Positions 1-14,039 of a stretch of DNA of 64,000 nt are shown piece after piece. Source of the stretch: Bryoerythrophyllum caledonicum (Eukaryota > Streptophyta > Bryopsida > Pottiales > Pottiaceae); assembly GCA_963971425.1 (NCBI GenBank), contig OZ020523.1, positions 22,363,105-22,427,104 on the forward strand. Direction: 5' to 3'. Made by a program: the position numbers and the translations under genes. The notes below the pieces were generated by a model. The model saw only the letters and a program-made list of their open reading frames with translations, was not told where the DNA came from and made no database searches. The stretch's first letter is position 1, and each line of letters opens with the position of its first letter.

Positions 1-700
1 AAGGTTTAGATTGCAAGAGACTGACCTTAGATACTCGGAAGAGAAATGACCTTTAGATTTGCATAGAAACCTTATATCCATGTTCGAACCTTGTGCCTCA
101 AGTATACTAGTCAAAATTTGACTTTTGAACATTGGGCCTTTTGCTTTGTTTCTCCTTATGCTTAAACTTTTACATATTATATTAAAATTTCGGGCTATAT
201 GTAATACGAAGATACTTAGGAGTTTTTATTGCATAGTTTACCATATAAATTTTATGCATGTGTTGCAGGTAAAATGGGAAGGGTTGAAAAACATGGTCAA
301 CAACAACAGAATGGTGATTTAATGTTGAACGCCATCAAGCATGAGTGCGTATACCGCTAACACCTGCAACGTATTTTAAGGTAAACATTTATTTTTATAC
401 AAGTTTAAGATTGATTGTTGATTGATCTTCTATACAATGTTGTTTGTAGAATAACCTTTATGTGGATGTACAAATCCTTTTTTTTATTGGCAATTGTAAC
501 AAGTTCCAATGGTGTCAGTAATAGCAAGTAGACAACATGGTTCATTTTCTTCCCTAGATTTAGTGGATTCCTTTTGTTTCAGTTTAGTTGGATTCAAAAG
601 ATTGCATCACACATGATCTAGATTCATTATCATCAGGTCAGAAATGGTGTAAGTTCCATTTTCCACCAACGTTTAGGGATGTAGAAGTGGTGTAGCATAT
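1..700. other. Intergenic, no gene seen
   Basis: AT-rich sequence with only short open frames that have no recognisable protein content. I see no RNA gene or repeat structure here. Confidence 0.6.
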
Positions 701-1190
701 TTAACCCCTAAAGGATCAAGTGTGAAAAAAGGGCTTTTTGAAAATTCGGTCAGGTTCCTATGGTGTCAATTTCCAACATTTCTCTTTGAAAATTTTACTA
801 TAGAAAGGCATTACCAAGACTTTAGTAGGAAAACAATTTTTTACCTAAATTGGACATTTGATCAAAAAAATTTAGGGTTTTGAATTTGAAATGAAGCTGG
901 TTAGTCGAGCACGTCTAAAAACTTTTGCTAGGACACTTTGTTGGATGTGAGATTTTCAGTACTTGCAAGTAATATATTTTCCCTTAATGTTGTCAAATAA
1001 GTTCTTGTCTTTAGTGAAAAATAGCATACCAACCCAGGTCAAACATTTTCACACATTGTCAGTCAGTGTTGGGCAAGGTACCAAAAAAACTTCTTGTTTT
1101 CCAAATAATACCTAGATATCTTTTTAATTTTCACTTTTTTTTTTTCCACAACAATATGCGGTGTAAACCTGACCGCTTGAATGGATTCAT
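701..1190. repeat. Partial TTAA/CCCCTAAAGG element (piggyBac-like family A)
   Basis: The left end reads TTAA followed by CCCCTAAAGGATCAAG. The next ~480 bases align by eye with the complete element at 20,486-21,438, sharing the blocks 'CCTATGGTGTCAATTT', 'AACTTTTGCTA..GACACT' and 'CAAACATTTTCACACATTGTCA'. Similarity fades after about 1,190 and no right terminus was found, so this is a truncated copy. Confidence 0.65.
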
Positions 1191-4114
1191 TCTGGGAGCC
1201 ATCTGGAGAGAGCCATAGTTGGGTAGAGAAAAATGCATGGATTTTTTCATGGGTAGATTCACCGGAAAGAACCATGTCCGGGGCCAACGGGTGGAAAAAG
1301 CGCAATGTATTTGGAGTGTAGGTTGAAAGCAGGATTCGCATTCTTCAATCAGCAAAGGCTCACATACAACAATATATTGCAATGCAAACCGAAGCTATCG
1401 ATGACGACCGTTTGGAAGCAGCCCTATATTCTATGGAGTAGATAGTGTGCCTTTATGAGAGTATACTAGTTGTGTATGGTAATTGATATATGGTGTATGT
1501 GTAAGAGTAGTATATTCTAAGGGTGATATAAGACGTTATGTCATTAATCCTATAGAGTAAAGGTATTTTTACTATTGGTGCTAAGTCCATTTGTAGAAGC
1601 ATCTACATTTAGTTTCCACCATTGTATGCATTATGTACTACGTAGAATATCTTTTAATCAATTGCCAACCCTTGCATAAAGTATGTTTTTTTGTGATTAC
1701 GCATGTTTGTATACTACAATCCTTCAAATCTATCTTTGAAATATTGTGAAACTATATTAAATACACATTTATCTAGTACTAGGGTTGGTATCCGTCGTCC
1801 CGACGGGGAGAGCGGAGGGTGGTGTGTTAAACTTACGTTTGCATGTTTTGTATTTTAAAACCTATAAGCTCAAATCGAATCTAAATCGAATCAAGAACAT
1901 TCCCCGTTGTCATCAACTGACCGGGGCAATCCCAAGTTAAATAAACATATGTAAATGCAAAAATAAAATTTACCCATTATATATGCATTATGTACTATAT
2001 ATACCTACTATTCACTTTAAATATCCATTATTTATTTGATATACGTGTTATTGTCTTTAGATAACTATCATTTATTTTATGTAACCGAGGTAGTACATTT
2101 TGTAGTTTCAATATGTTGAAAATTATGGTTTTATTTTTCTATTTTTGATACATAATACAATTTCAAAACTCAATAAGCCAAATTTGAATAAAAGGGCACT
2201 GTAAAGGATTCCTCCAAAGGGCACTGTAAAGGATTCCTCGAAAGGGCACATATGGAGGATTCTTTCAAAGTTCACATTCAATTCAAAGGCACATTTGATT
2301 CAAATGGCAATTCCAAAGGTCATGTGACCGGGAGCGGCGGACGGACAGACACTGACGCCTATTATATAAGTAGATTAACGAGGGGCCACCAAAAATTAGT
2401 TGAAAATGCCAAAAAATCGCTTCCAATATTAACAACCATGATTGTACGTAATATTGTTGCAGAAGCTCAATTTTTTTTCCTTTGGAAAACTTTTTTTTTC
2501 TTTGAATTTTTTTTTTGCAATTTTGCCACTTTTGTTCCCAATGGCCGCCGTTGTACCCAAGTGCACTTTTAAATGGCCAAGTGCATAAGTTCTTAATTGC
2601 GTGTTTGTGTCCAAATCACTACAATCTAAAAAATAATTAGTTTGGCAGATAGTGTCCAAGAGTGACCACTTCGTACAGTACTATGTGTTTGAATATTTTT
2701 TGATTCCAAGATTTCATGAGAAATATTTTTTTATTTGACAAACACTTGTCAAATAAAAAATTTGTCAAATAAAAATTTACTTTTGTATGAAAGATTTAGC
2801 CAAGATTTAAGTAACATTGAGTAACTTGTTTAAAATCATCAACCTTTTGCAATCTTTATTTCAACTTTAATGGCTTGTATTATTCTTCTATCTTTATGCC
2901 ATTATCCTTATGCACTTTTTTAGAAATTCAATTCAACCATTTTTGGAAGATAGATCATTATATATTTTTTGAATGCATTTTTTTTGTTGGATGTGGAACA
3001 TACTATGGTATGATAGGAGTTGATTTAGTAATATTAGGACATTCAATCAAAGAGCTAGACTACTTTCTTTTAGAGAGCAAAAACATCTTATCTTCTCCAA
3101 ATTCATGCCAGATATTCTTATTCTAAGAAATTTTGGATTACCTAGTCACAATTGAAATAGAAATTTGTATGTCCCTCAAATTTTTGTTGTTGGGCAACAA
3201 AATTTATGTTTTTATGATTATATTATCTATAACCCTATATCTCTCTCATTACTAGCTATGTTGTGTTGTTCTTGGTTGTTTGGAAGTATTACATGACAAG
3301 AGCAATAAGATAAGTATTATGCTTAAGGTTGATGAGTTTTGGGTTATTTTACATAATGCTTTGGTCACTCTACTAGAAAGTATAGACGGGCACCCTATGG
3401 CCGTGTGGTGGTGCCATGTCACAATTGAGAAGCAACAAGGTGAAGGAATGGGGGAGCTCTGGCTCCAAAGCAAAATTTAGAGAGAGGAAGGGGGGAATAG
3501 TAGGCGGCACACAACGACGAGCAGGTGGAAATGGGAGGTTGCATCGGGCATCTTTGCGTGATTAAAAAATGTACTCACTGGCGGGTCTTGGTCGACTAAG
3601 CTATTATGAAAAACCTGTCACAAAGGATGTAGGGACAAGTCACATGGATTAACCCCATGCACCCCGCCCATTGATTACCCCCTTTCCCCACTAATTATCC
3701 CCTTTCGGCCAAAATTAGAAAACTTCCAATCTGCAATTTCTAATATCATTAATATTAATTAGTGAGTCACTAATTAGGTAAGAGAGATGTCTGTCATAGA
3801 TGTAGGTTACTTCAATGGGCAAAATCTATGCATTATTTTGTTGGTATTTGGCATTTTTTAATCACTCTTAAAGATGAAGGTTAAGAATTTATGTGTTGAT
3901 GTTTTTTTTCATGAAGTATTGAATCCCTAATGGACCAAGTTTTCACTTGATTGCAATTATTTTTCTTCCGTACGGTCAAAATTCACAATTTTTTTACTAC
4001 ATCATCTCAAATACGTTTAGAAGAAGATTCTACATCTACATTTTGAAATGGTTCATCTTGGCACTTATAATCAATAGGATAGAGATTCCTCTAAAATGCC
4101 TTGGTTCTTAGGGA
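1191..4114. other. Intergenic, no gene seen
   Basis: AT-rich, with short spurious frames only. It holds a 25 bp tandem repeat in three units at 2,191-2,266 (AAAGGGCACTGTAAAGGATT core). A sequence resembling a right terminus of the TTAA family (CCTTGGTTCTTAGGGA then TTAA) ends at 4,114-4,118, so part of 3.9-4.1 kb may be a decayed element half. Confidence 0.5.
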
Positions 4115-4118
4115 TTAA

Positions 4119-4330
4119 CTCTTAAAGGTCAGAAGGTGCTACTGGTGGCCATAATATTCTATAAGTAAGGTGTCATATTTGAACATGATAAGGTTCACAT
4201 ATTGAAATGGCCTTCAATTAAAAGATGTTAATTGAAGAATCTTCAATGCAAAGGTGTACGTCTTACTAAACTTTAATACGTTTTTGTATTCTATAAAAAT
4301 AAAATATGTGTCTGTATATACAATTGCCAA
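4119..4330. repeat. Short TTAA-flanked MITE, family F
   Basis: It starts after TTAA (4,115-4,118) with CTCTTAAAGGTCAGAAGGTGC. It aligns by eye with 19,084-19,285, 14,345-14,536 and the truncated pieces at 40,490-40,588 and 61,060-62,085 (shared: GGCCATA.TATTCTA, AACATGATAAGGTTCACATA, GAATCTTCAAT..AAAGGTGTA, AAAATATGTG). The right end is decayed. It does not code. Confidence 0.6.
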
Positions 4331-4519
4331 CTGACAAAGGTGAGTACATGAGAAATAGGAAAGGCAGGTAGGGGATGGGGATGGGGGGTAGGGAACAGAG
4401 ACGGGGTGGCAGTAGGAGATAGGAGACATGGATGAGGGCGGGGGATAGGGGATAGGGACATAGAAAGTGAGATAGTTGCTATGTTGACACATGGCATTTC
4501 AAATTCAAATCATCATTGC

Positions 4520-5436
4520 ACCTACTACAAAAACAATTTTTGAGGGACAATTTCCCTCAAAAACTAGTCAGAAATTGCCACGGTTAAAAAGAGGCACAAT
4601 AATCACATTTTCTAGTGATATTTTGGACTTTCAACGGTATGATCTTAAAGTAGACTTATATAAAAATATTCCCTATTTTTTTAAAAGCAATCCAATGTAT
4701 GGATATGAAGATTAAAGAATTGGAAGTGCAAGAAATAGTTTTTTTCCCCCTTCCCCTGCAAGGTCAGCCCACTTTGGCTTAGCATATCCTGGAACATTTA
4801 CGCTAAAGTCTATTTGGAACCATTACCAATATGACCCATATGGTGTTAGCCAACTGTGTGAAAAATTTGAAGACAAATCAAGGGGTATAACATGTGGGAA
4901 TTAATACTTTAGTGAAAGGGGTATAAAACTATGAGAATGAGTTCAATAGTGGTAAGATATTTCTTGCTACATCAAATTTTACAAATTTGATAATCCCAAC
5001 GGCTTGTGTGTGACATTTTTGTTTCCACTAATTTTGAATTTTTTTAAATAGTTAAATCTATAATTTCATGAATTTATTGAATTATTCAAGCATTGTGGAG
5101 GACAGTAGGGCTTGAAATTAGGGACCCTTCATGAAATAAAGGGCCACATCCTTCACCCACTCCCCCCTAGAAGTCAGGGTCTTCTAAGATTTGACTTCAG
5201 GTCAAGAACATTCCATTTTTACATTCTTTTAATTGGTCCATACTTCTTGGGCTTTGTGGGGTCTTTCCTTGCACTTTTCTCTCCCATGTTTTGGGGTGCC
5301 CCATCCTTACTCCACCCTTTGTGCCCCTGCTCCTCTTTGGTACTTGTGTTTCATTGGTTTACAGGGGTGCCCATGTTGTCCGTTGTCCCCATTTCTAACT
5401 TTGAGTGGTATTAACTTTCAAACCGTGAATCCATAG

Positions 5437-5487
<51 letters not shown>

Positions 5488-5625
5488 TAAAAATAATAAT
5501 AATACCTCCACAGAGCTCTTATCAAGGACAATCTAGCATAAAAAAATTAAAAGGATTTTTTTCAAATTTTAGGGACTTGCCCAAAATCAAAATTGTCTCC
5601 TCAAGGGACACCTTGGCCTCCCGCC
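4520..5625. repeat. Degenerate family A element, reverse orientation
   Basis: Both ends align with the intact element at 61,105-62,030. The left block carries 'CAGAAATTGCCACGGTTAAAAAGAGGCAC' and the right block 'GTGGTA.TAACTTTCAAACC', 'GAGCTCTTATCA' and 'ACTTGCCCAAAATCA'. The middle has been replaced or has decayed, and the terminal CCCC/GGGG ends are no longer recognisable. Confidence 0.55.
5437..5503. repeat. (AAT)n microsatellite
   Basis: About 50 bases of uninterrupted AAT repeats, then a short interrupted tail. It sits inside the degenerate family A element, at the position where the intact copy has a plain AAATAAAATAAAAAT stretch, so it probably grew from that A-rich seed. Confidence 0.9.
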
Positions 5626-6915
5626 TATTGGAGTCTTATGGTCTATTTAAGTTGTATTTTGAGATTTTATTTATAAGCCTTAATTATGCAGCTTTGTAAC
5701 CTTTTGTCATAACAAATCTAGGAAATTTTAATAGGGTTTACTTCCAGTTCTCGCTCCGGGGGGGATATTTAAGTAATACTCAATTTGACAAATAATAGTA
5801 ATGCCGAAGGCCGCCAATATCTAAGATTTTAAATCAAACCCTTGGCTAGTTTGAATTGCTTCCTATTTTTGTTTTGGGTAGTTAAGATAGTTTTAAGAAA
5901 ATTATTGACTATTTGACTCTTGGATTATTAGCCTATTCGCTTATTAATGATAAGGCCAAAGAGCGCCGTTGTTTAGAGGTTAAATGGCCCCTCACATGAT
6001 CTTTGAGATATTTTTGAAACCTAAATAACAAGGACTATCCTTGCCTTGTTGGATACGACGAGTCAATATACTAGTTTCCAAGAATGTTGAAACTATGTAG
6101 TTGTAATGATTCTAACATCATTCAAATCACTATGCTAAAAACGTAATTTTGTGCTTCCTTCTTTAAACCTTGTAGCATTTTCACACAAGTTAGTGAAACA
6201 ATTCCATTTAAAAATAGGTGATTCATGCTAAAAAATTATGTAATCCAAGTTTACATCTTTTAATTGAAAGCAAACACAAAACGTTATTTTTTTGTTAAAA
6301 CATGATGATATTTTGATACAAATTTAAAGAAGTAAATTCTATCTAACATAAATTTAGTGCAATTCTCTTTTACAATCTATTAATAATTTAGTGGCTTTGA
6401 ATGTAGTATTATTCTAGAATTGTAAAAAAGACATTAATCTTATATTCATATTAAAATACTATAATAAATCATACAAATTGTAGAAGTGATAAAATGAATT
6501 AATAATCAGTTATTTTTGTTCTTTCTTAATTCTCAAAGATTCCAATACTTTTTATTTTGACATTTTAATTATTTTTTTAAGGTACTTTGATTTATTTTTA
6601 AATAGTAGGCTAGGTACATAGTGTCTATCTTTGAGAAAAGAAAATAGTTTTGTACCATTAAACTATCTTCTCTGAACATGGGCTTAGTGGTAGAACAAAT
6701 AGATAGTTTATTCACGTCAACCTCTTTTGGAGAAGCGAGTTGTTGTTGTTGTTGTTGGTTTTCTTTTCCTCTTACAATTATAAAGTTTATATATTTTGTG
6801 ATACACCATGGTTTTCACATTAAAAATTGATTTTATATATACAAAATGGTTCTACTCAATCTTTCTCTATTTTACAGCAAATTTTCATTAAATGAATCTC
6901 TTCAAAACAATGTCT
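5626..6915. other. Intergenic, downstream of the CCDC40-like gene
   Basis: AT-rich, with no coding content recognised. The part nearest 6,915 should contain the 3' untranslated region of the minus-strand gene at 6,916-11,604. I could not fix a polyadenylation site. Confidence 0.5.
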
Positions 6916-9900
6916 TCATTGTGGAGCTTTAAGAGCCAATTCAATTTGAATGACTAAACTATCTAATTTTTGACGCATTATTGGTAATTGCTCATTCAAC
7001 TCATTGATTACTTCAATTAATGTTTTTCCCTTTGTTTGAGCATCTTTCAAATCTTCAGTAATGCTTTTCTTTACAACAACACCTTTCCACTTATTATTTT
7101 TAAAATCATCATGTTTCTTAGCAAGACGTTGATACATAGCAGTGGCTAAAAAAGCCCTTGACCTTGCATTGACAACCATTTTCAATCTTTCCCTACACAA
7201 ATCATAATACAACAAATCAATATATATTTATACACACATGATATTCATTTTTATTTCAATATAAATGGTTAAAACACGTACGAGCATTCTTCTTGTTGTG
7301 TAAGCACTGTACTGAGGTGATCATCCAAAATTGATACTCTATCAACTATAATAACCTTTTGTCTTTCAAGTTCTATCAGCCTGCTTACAAATAAATGAAT
7401 ATTGTTAGAAAAATTTAAACGTTTATGATAGAATAGAAATATAATCATTTATGGTTCAAGTAACCATAGTGACATTTCACTACAATGATTCATTGACATA
7501 AGTATCAAAATATTTTCTTGAAAAATAAAAATTACTATTGTATCAAGTCAAAAAAAATTCATAAATGCAGGTTTTGAATGAATGTAAAAAAATTCTGAAG
7601 AAAAATTACCTATCATTACATTCTCCAACACATTTAAATGTCTTTTTAATAGCTTTCTTTAAATCTCCATTTGCTCGAGCTAAACCTGCTTCAAAACTTG
7701 AAGGACCTTGAATTCCTTTTCGATGACATACTCCCTATAAAAAAAACTATCTTTAACAAAGTAATTGGCTATACAATACAATAAAACATATTAGTAATGC
7801 ATGTTTTTTGATGATAAAGAATTTTTTTTTAGTTTTAACGCAATATTTTATTATTTTTCTCCATATATATTTTTTTGAGACCCTAAACTCAATCTCAAAT
7901 AATTAAATACTTTCATATATTTGATGAAATGGTACTCTAATTAGATTGCACTAGATTCTATGAGTCTTTGAACTTTAGATTTAAATAATCTCTACAATGA
8001 TACAAAACATCATTTCTATAATTATTGTATTTAATCTATTTTAAGTATATCATAATGATAAAAAAAATCCATCAATAAGTCAAAACCTCCATTTTAGCTT
8101 CAATGACTTTGCGTGTGTCAACTTTTGTTTCCAAAGCATTTATCAATTTTTTTCTTTGCAAATTAAGACTATCAAGCTCATATTGCATCCGGTCCACAGA
8201 CTTTTTCAATCCTGCTAGTTCAGCAGCTCCTACGTTTGGATCTACTGCAGCCTGTAAGATTTCAAAGTACTCTATTATTTTACTAGATTTTCATCATGAC
8301 ATTCAAACATTCTTTGAATGAATTCAATTTCGGTATTTGAAAACATGTCGATCAAATTTTAAATAGAACAAATTTATAGTGATTTCTTCAATTTAAAATC
8401 AAAATTTAAACTTGTAATAATTTTTATTTATTTTCTTTAGTTGTAGAAAATTCATACATAATGTTTTAGTTTTAACTATATTACTTGCGTTTCAATCTCA
8501 AAAGATATCTTATATCTCCATAGCATCACATGGTGCTCAAGTTCATCTAAATGTTTTGAGGCATGCTCTTTTTCAGCTATTGAATTATCTAATTGAGATT
8601 GCAATTCAATCGTATTAGAAGCTAAATCTTTTAAAGCCAAATAATGTTGAACTTGCATATCTTTTGTAATATCAAGTAATGAGGTTTTTAAATGCTTGTT
8701 TTTTCCAAGTAAATCATTCAACCTATAATGAATGAAATTTTTAAAATTTGAAGAAAAAATTATGGTTTGAGTGAATATAGAATATTTTGATAACGATTAT
8801 TTAAATAATAGGAAACATTCAATAATACGGTATGTATCTAGTAGATGGAATAGATGTTAATATAATTAATTTCAATTCCAAAATCAACACAATATCCAAG
8901 TCAAATAATTCTTCAAATGAAATTATTATATACTATAATATTTAAATAGTAATTTTTAATATATTTATTGAATCGTAGAGTATCACCTAGTGATTAGGTT
9001 TTGTTTTTTGCCAATTCCATTATTTAGATCTTTAATAGCCTTTTCCAACATATTATATTGCGTATCAACTCTATATCTTCTTTGAGTCAATACACTATTA
9101 TCATAAGCTGCACGTTGTGCTTTCTCTGATAATGCATTTACATCATTTTGAAGAACAATAAGTGAAGTTTGTAAAGACAACCATAGCTTTTGAGATTCAT
9201 TAGATTCTTTCAATTTTTGATTAATTTCTATTTTCAAACTAGCTACCATAGCTTCCCATGGTGATGAAGCACCATCATCAAAATTAGCTGTTAATTTATC
9301 ATATTTCTTGTTTAACTTTATTATGTCTTTTTCTTTCATTTCTATGTCTCGATCTTTTTGCTTAATCTCAGCATCAAACTTTAATATGAGATTATATTTT
9401 GAATCAAGGTTTTCATTTACAGCTTTTAGTGCGGCAACTGTATCTTGGTTGTATGCTTTAATTGCAAGAATATCACACCGAATGCGGGAAAGTTCATGAT
9501 TCAAATCTATAGCCGTACTCTCTTCCTCTTTTACTAATTTTCTTAATTCCCTGATGTTTGTGACAATTGCTTCAGATCCTTTTTCTTCTAATGTCACTTG
9601 TTCTAGCAAACCGGTTAATACATTATTTTCAAATTCATGAGTCTTAGTTGTCTCTCTCCTATATTGTTTATTAATTTCCTGAAATGTATAAATACATATT
9701 TATATAATAAACCAATTGTATTTTCATTAGATGAATCATGTGAACGTTAATATGCAGTAATGTCTAGATATGTCAATACATTAAAAAATCAATTTGAAAA
9801 GTGAAAAATATATGTTACATGAATGTACATTACCTTAATTTCAGCTTCTATATTTGCAATTTCTTTTCCAACCAATTCAACATTGCCTTGTATCTTTTCA

Positions 9901-11604
9901 ACTTTACTAAAAATGTTTGCATATTGTTGAAGCACTTTTATTTGTCTTGCTTTTATAAACTCCTTGTATTTTTGGGTTTCTTTCATGTCACTATCAATTT
10001 TCAAAAGCATAAATTTGGCCCTATCATTCATTTTGATCACTTGTGCAGTATCTTTCACATATCTTTTCTTTTCAGTCATTATTCCGAGCATGGACTCTGC
10101 TTGTTGATGTATTGTAGTTCTTAAAATCTAAAATTATATGAATGATAAAAATAAATTGCATGTAAATTGTATATAATCTAACAATAGAAAATATTTGAGA
10201 CTTCGATACAAATATGTTAATTAAAGTATGCAATTTTTAAATCTCTTAACTTCCATTCAGTTTTGAAATAAACTTCAGCAATTGGAAGATGATATTTGAA
10301 ATTAAAATTTTAATATTCAAATCAATGTATTTATACAAAATTCTCCAAGTTGTCTTAATTTTCATATATTTATCAATTTGGACTTTTTTTTCATTGTTCA
10401 TGTTAAATCACCTTCATAGCATTATCACATCTAGTTAAAACAACCAAAGTAGAATTCCATTGAAATGTTAATTGTCTTTTCTCATAATGGATTGAACCCA
10501 TTTGTATATCAGCTTCATGAAGTGCAGTATTTGATGTATTTGATTCCCTTTTTTGAGCTGGAAATATGAACCAGAAAGATAATAAGTTTTTTTAACGATA
10601 TTAGATGCATCCAATGTAATATTTTCTAGTTCATTAAGTATTTTTAAAATAATAAAAACTGATTTTTTATACTTTTGATTAAGAGTGAAGTTATAAAATA
10701 GATTATTGATGATAGAATCAAAAACCATTTCTGAAAGAATTCAATATGTTTTTTAAATTTTAGTTTGAAAGATAAATGTGTTGAACAACCTTCAAGTTGC
10801 GCTTTGGCAATTGCAACTTTATCCGTTATTTGCTTAATGCGTTCTTGGCATTCGTCAATTGCAAGATCTTGCTTCTTTTTAAGAACTTCTATTGCAATAA
10901 CCTCTTCTTCCGTTGCATATGTAGCACGTCTTTTTGATATGACATCTCCTCTAATTTGTTCATTGAGTTGTTGAACCTTTTTTACTCTATTTGTAATACT
11001 ATCAAGTTTATTTCTTGTTTCGTTTGTTTTTTCTATTAGGTTTTTATGTTTTGTAGAACAAATTTCCCAATTTTTTTTATTTTTATCCAACTCTTCTCTA
11101 GCCTACAATAAATAAACTCAAATTTGAAAAGACCCTAAAATTAATGCAATAAATAAAATGATGCCTTTGATGTTCAAAGCATTTATTCATGAGAATCCTA
11201 TTGTATTAAAAAATCATGTTGAGATTAGATAGAAGTATTCATATAAGCTTATGAATTTGAAATCATTTGACCTTTTCATGAGATTCACTTGCTGACGTAA
11301 GGGAAGTAGTTGTCTTATTCAAACTTGTATAGAGACTTGAAAGATTGCATTGAAGATCATATAATTGCACTCCGGCTTCTTCTCGATCTTTTGTTGCACG
11401 CAATAAGAACTTTTTTTGTTCAAAAATTTGATCTTCAAGTTCATTTTTCTTATCTAACAATTGCTTCTTAAGCTTTTGTTGCACGTCTTGCAATACTTCT
11501 TGATTACGATAATTTACACTTAAACTATTTGGTTGACTGCTTAATGATCTTCTTTCCGCATGATCCAAGCCAACTTGGCTATTGTTGCTTGCTTGATTAG
11601 CCAT
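6916..11604 (-). CDS. CCDC40: CCDC40/FAP172-like coiled-coil protein of motile cilia (10 exons)
   Basis: CCDC40 (FAP172 in Chlamydomonas) pairs with CCDC39/FAP59 along axonemal doublets, sets the 96 nm repeat and docks inner dynein arms. I joined ten exons with GT..AG borders and matching phases: 11604-11272, 11102-10790, 10557-10412, 10127-9834, 9678-8987, 8722-8485, 8251-8087, 7734-7610, 7380-7282 and 7192-6916 (stop TGA). They give 2,682 nt, 893 aa, heptad-rich almost throughout. Family signatures appear in the expected order: DREEAGVQLYDLQ (exon 1), KKKQDLAID (exon 2), YEKRQLTFQWNSTLV (exon 3), KLWLSLQ (exon 5), LEHHVMLWRYKI (exon 6), and an NARSRAFLATAMYQRL C-terminus (exon 10). The start is the ATG of MANQASNNSQ; the N-terminus is shorter than in the human protein. 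Codons are AT-rich, unlike the acetyltransferase nearby. The family call rests on remembered motifs, not a search. Confidence 0.87.
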
Positions 11605-14030
11605 AGTGCAATAGATAAAGGCTCTTATAAGAAATTTGATTGTGAGTGATATAAGTTTAAAAGTTTAAGAATCTCAAATGAACTTTTGCTTCAAAATAAA
11701 CAAGTTGCTCCATGTCATGAATTGTGATGAAATTTATTTTAAAATGTTAACAAATTTCTTGCTGCATTCAATAAGACCTATCTTAATATTATCAAAATTT
11801 TGAACATAATGCTTTATTATAATAAAAGATATGATGGATATTTTAAAGTGTGTTTGAATTGATACTAATAAATAAGAAATATTTCTTTGTATTTGAAGAC
11901 GACAAGTTAATGTCATTATACTTTTAAAAATGAATTATGAATATCACCTAATAAATGATATTTAAAATTTATAAGACTTTAAAATTTATTAAGTATATAA
12001 ATATATTTTTGTAATTACAAACCAATATGTGTGGATTTAGATAGCAAATTTGACTACACTATGCGGTGAATTTCAATGAATCTTTGTTATTGTGATCAAA
12101 CTTTAAAGTATGAATTTCATTACCATGTCTATTAATGAGCTTTTGAATCAATGCTTGTTGAATAAGAATGTAGATTTGATATTTTTAAAATTTGCAATAT
12201 AAAATACACATGCATAAATCATTGTGCAAATAGAATTGAAAATTATTACATTTTCGTATCAATTGAATATTTAAATGAAAGTTCATATTTCAAACAAATT
12301 TATGCCATTAGAAAGTACCTTTTTTAAAAATTGTACCAGTGTTCCACAATATGTTTATCATCTTCTGTGTTTCATGATTTAAAACATGAAATAAAAAATT
12401 ATATACAAGAATAGATTATGCTTTCAAGATTATGAAAACATTTTAGGTTCATTTATTTCAATATTTTTGATTGTACCAGCTTTGAATTAGAATAGATTTG
12501 TATAAAACATTCTAAGAATGATTTTTATTTGAAAATAAATTCTTCTCTTTGTTTTTTTAGTAATAAGAAAATATTTGTAACAAATCAATTTTTCAAAATA
12601 CACAATAAATATAAAACTTATGATAAGAACAAATTTGATCCAAAAAAGGACTACACATTTTGACAAAGTTTTAGATTGATGTGTCATTTATATTTATAAT
12701 GTCAACAAAAGTTAAGTTATGTTTGTATTTTGCCTATGTTTGAATAAATGCATCATGAAATGAATTTATTTCTTATCACTTATTTCCTTTCGCTTTTAGT
12801 TCTAAGCTTATCATTATAAATTTTTCTCTATGATCAATAGATGTGGTTTCAATTAAAAATTAACATTGACTACAAATTTCAATCAATATCATTCTTCAAC
12901 TTCCACTAAAGAAATCGTTTGATTAGAAAACCCACCAAATAAATCATAGTTGGTTAAATTTCACAAAGACCTAAATATCAATGTATCATAAGAGTCACCT
13001 ATTCATTGTTAATTCAATAAAATTGCGTTTGAGTTGGTGCAACATTCTAAACCATTCTACAATAATTAAAACACATCATCAATCTTTTATAAAATGAAAA
13101 TTTCTTGCTTTGATTATCCCTTCTTGAAGACTTTTAAATCCAAATTAACTTTTGGAATAGAATATTGGATTTAATATGGAAACATAATTCTTGAAAATAA
13201 ACATACATATCCAAAGTATTCCATTTCTTCTTACATAAGCTATTTCCAAAAAGGAAAAAACGAATCTTAAAATAATAATTTATCGAGTTTAATGAAATTA
13301 TACGCTAGTGCTGAACAATTTTATATTTCACAACAATTGCTTAAAATAGATAAATTTCTACTTGCAATTACAATTGGAGTTTCTTCCACATAATTCAATC
13401 CATATTTCTCTTTAAGACTACTTTGAAATCCTTATCAAAAAGCCTAATGCAAGAAAAGTCTTCCCCACAAATCTCAATTGATGATCTTTCTCATATCTAT
13501 TTTTAAATGCTAAAATAAACAACTCTAAAACAAGTGAAATTTTTCGCAGATCCCAAGTTACATTTTGCTACAAAATCCACTTACAAACCCCCATCAAAAA
13601 CCCTATATCTCCAAAGCATCTCTCCTACTTTTATTATCTCTTCCATTATTGATAGGTGTATTTGCGCTTGACGAGGCAGCGATGTCTTGGTTGAATTTGA
13701 CTATATGCTGGGAACTCTGCAAAGACGATCAGCAGGGATTAAATAAATTCTGGTGATAAAAAATTCTTCACATGTAAGCAAACAACTCCATCAATCTTGG
13801 TCACTATCCTCTCAATTTGATCACAAGATCATCTGAGATGAACACCAATCCACTAAAAACAAATTAAAGCTCTTCGTCACAACAAGACCAACCAATTGCA
13901 ATAGAACTCAATCATACTTGCTCTTGTTGCAAACTCAAGAAACTCCAATGGAAAAACCCAAAAAATTAAAAAACCCTAATCTCTACAAAACCTCTCCAAA
14001 TTAGTCTCAAGAGCAAAGAAGCTATCCAAC
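11605..14030. other. Intergenic, upstream of the CCDC40-like gene
   Basis: Very AT-rich and without recognisable genes. The promoter and 5' leader of the minus-strand CCDC40-like gene must lie just above 11,604, but no clear core element can be assigned. Short frames at 12.5 and 13.6 kb have no family features. Confidence 0.5.
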
Positions 14031-14039
14031 CTCACCCGT

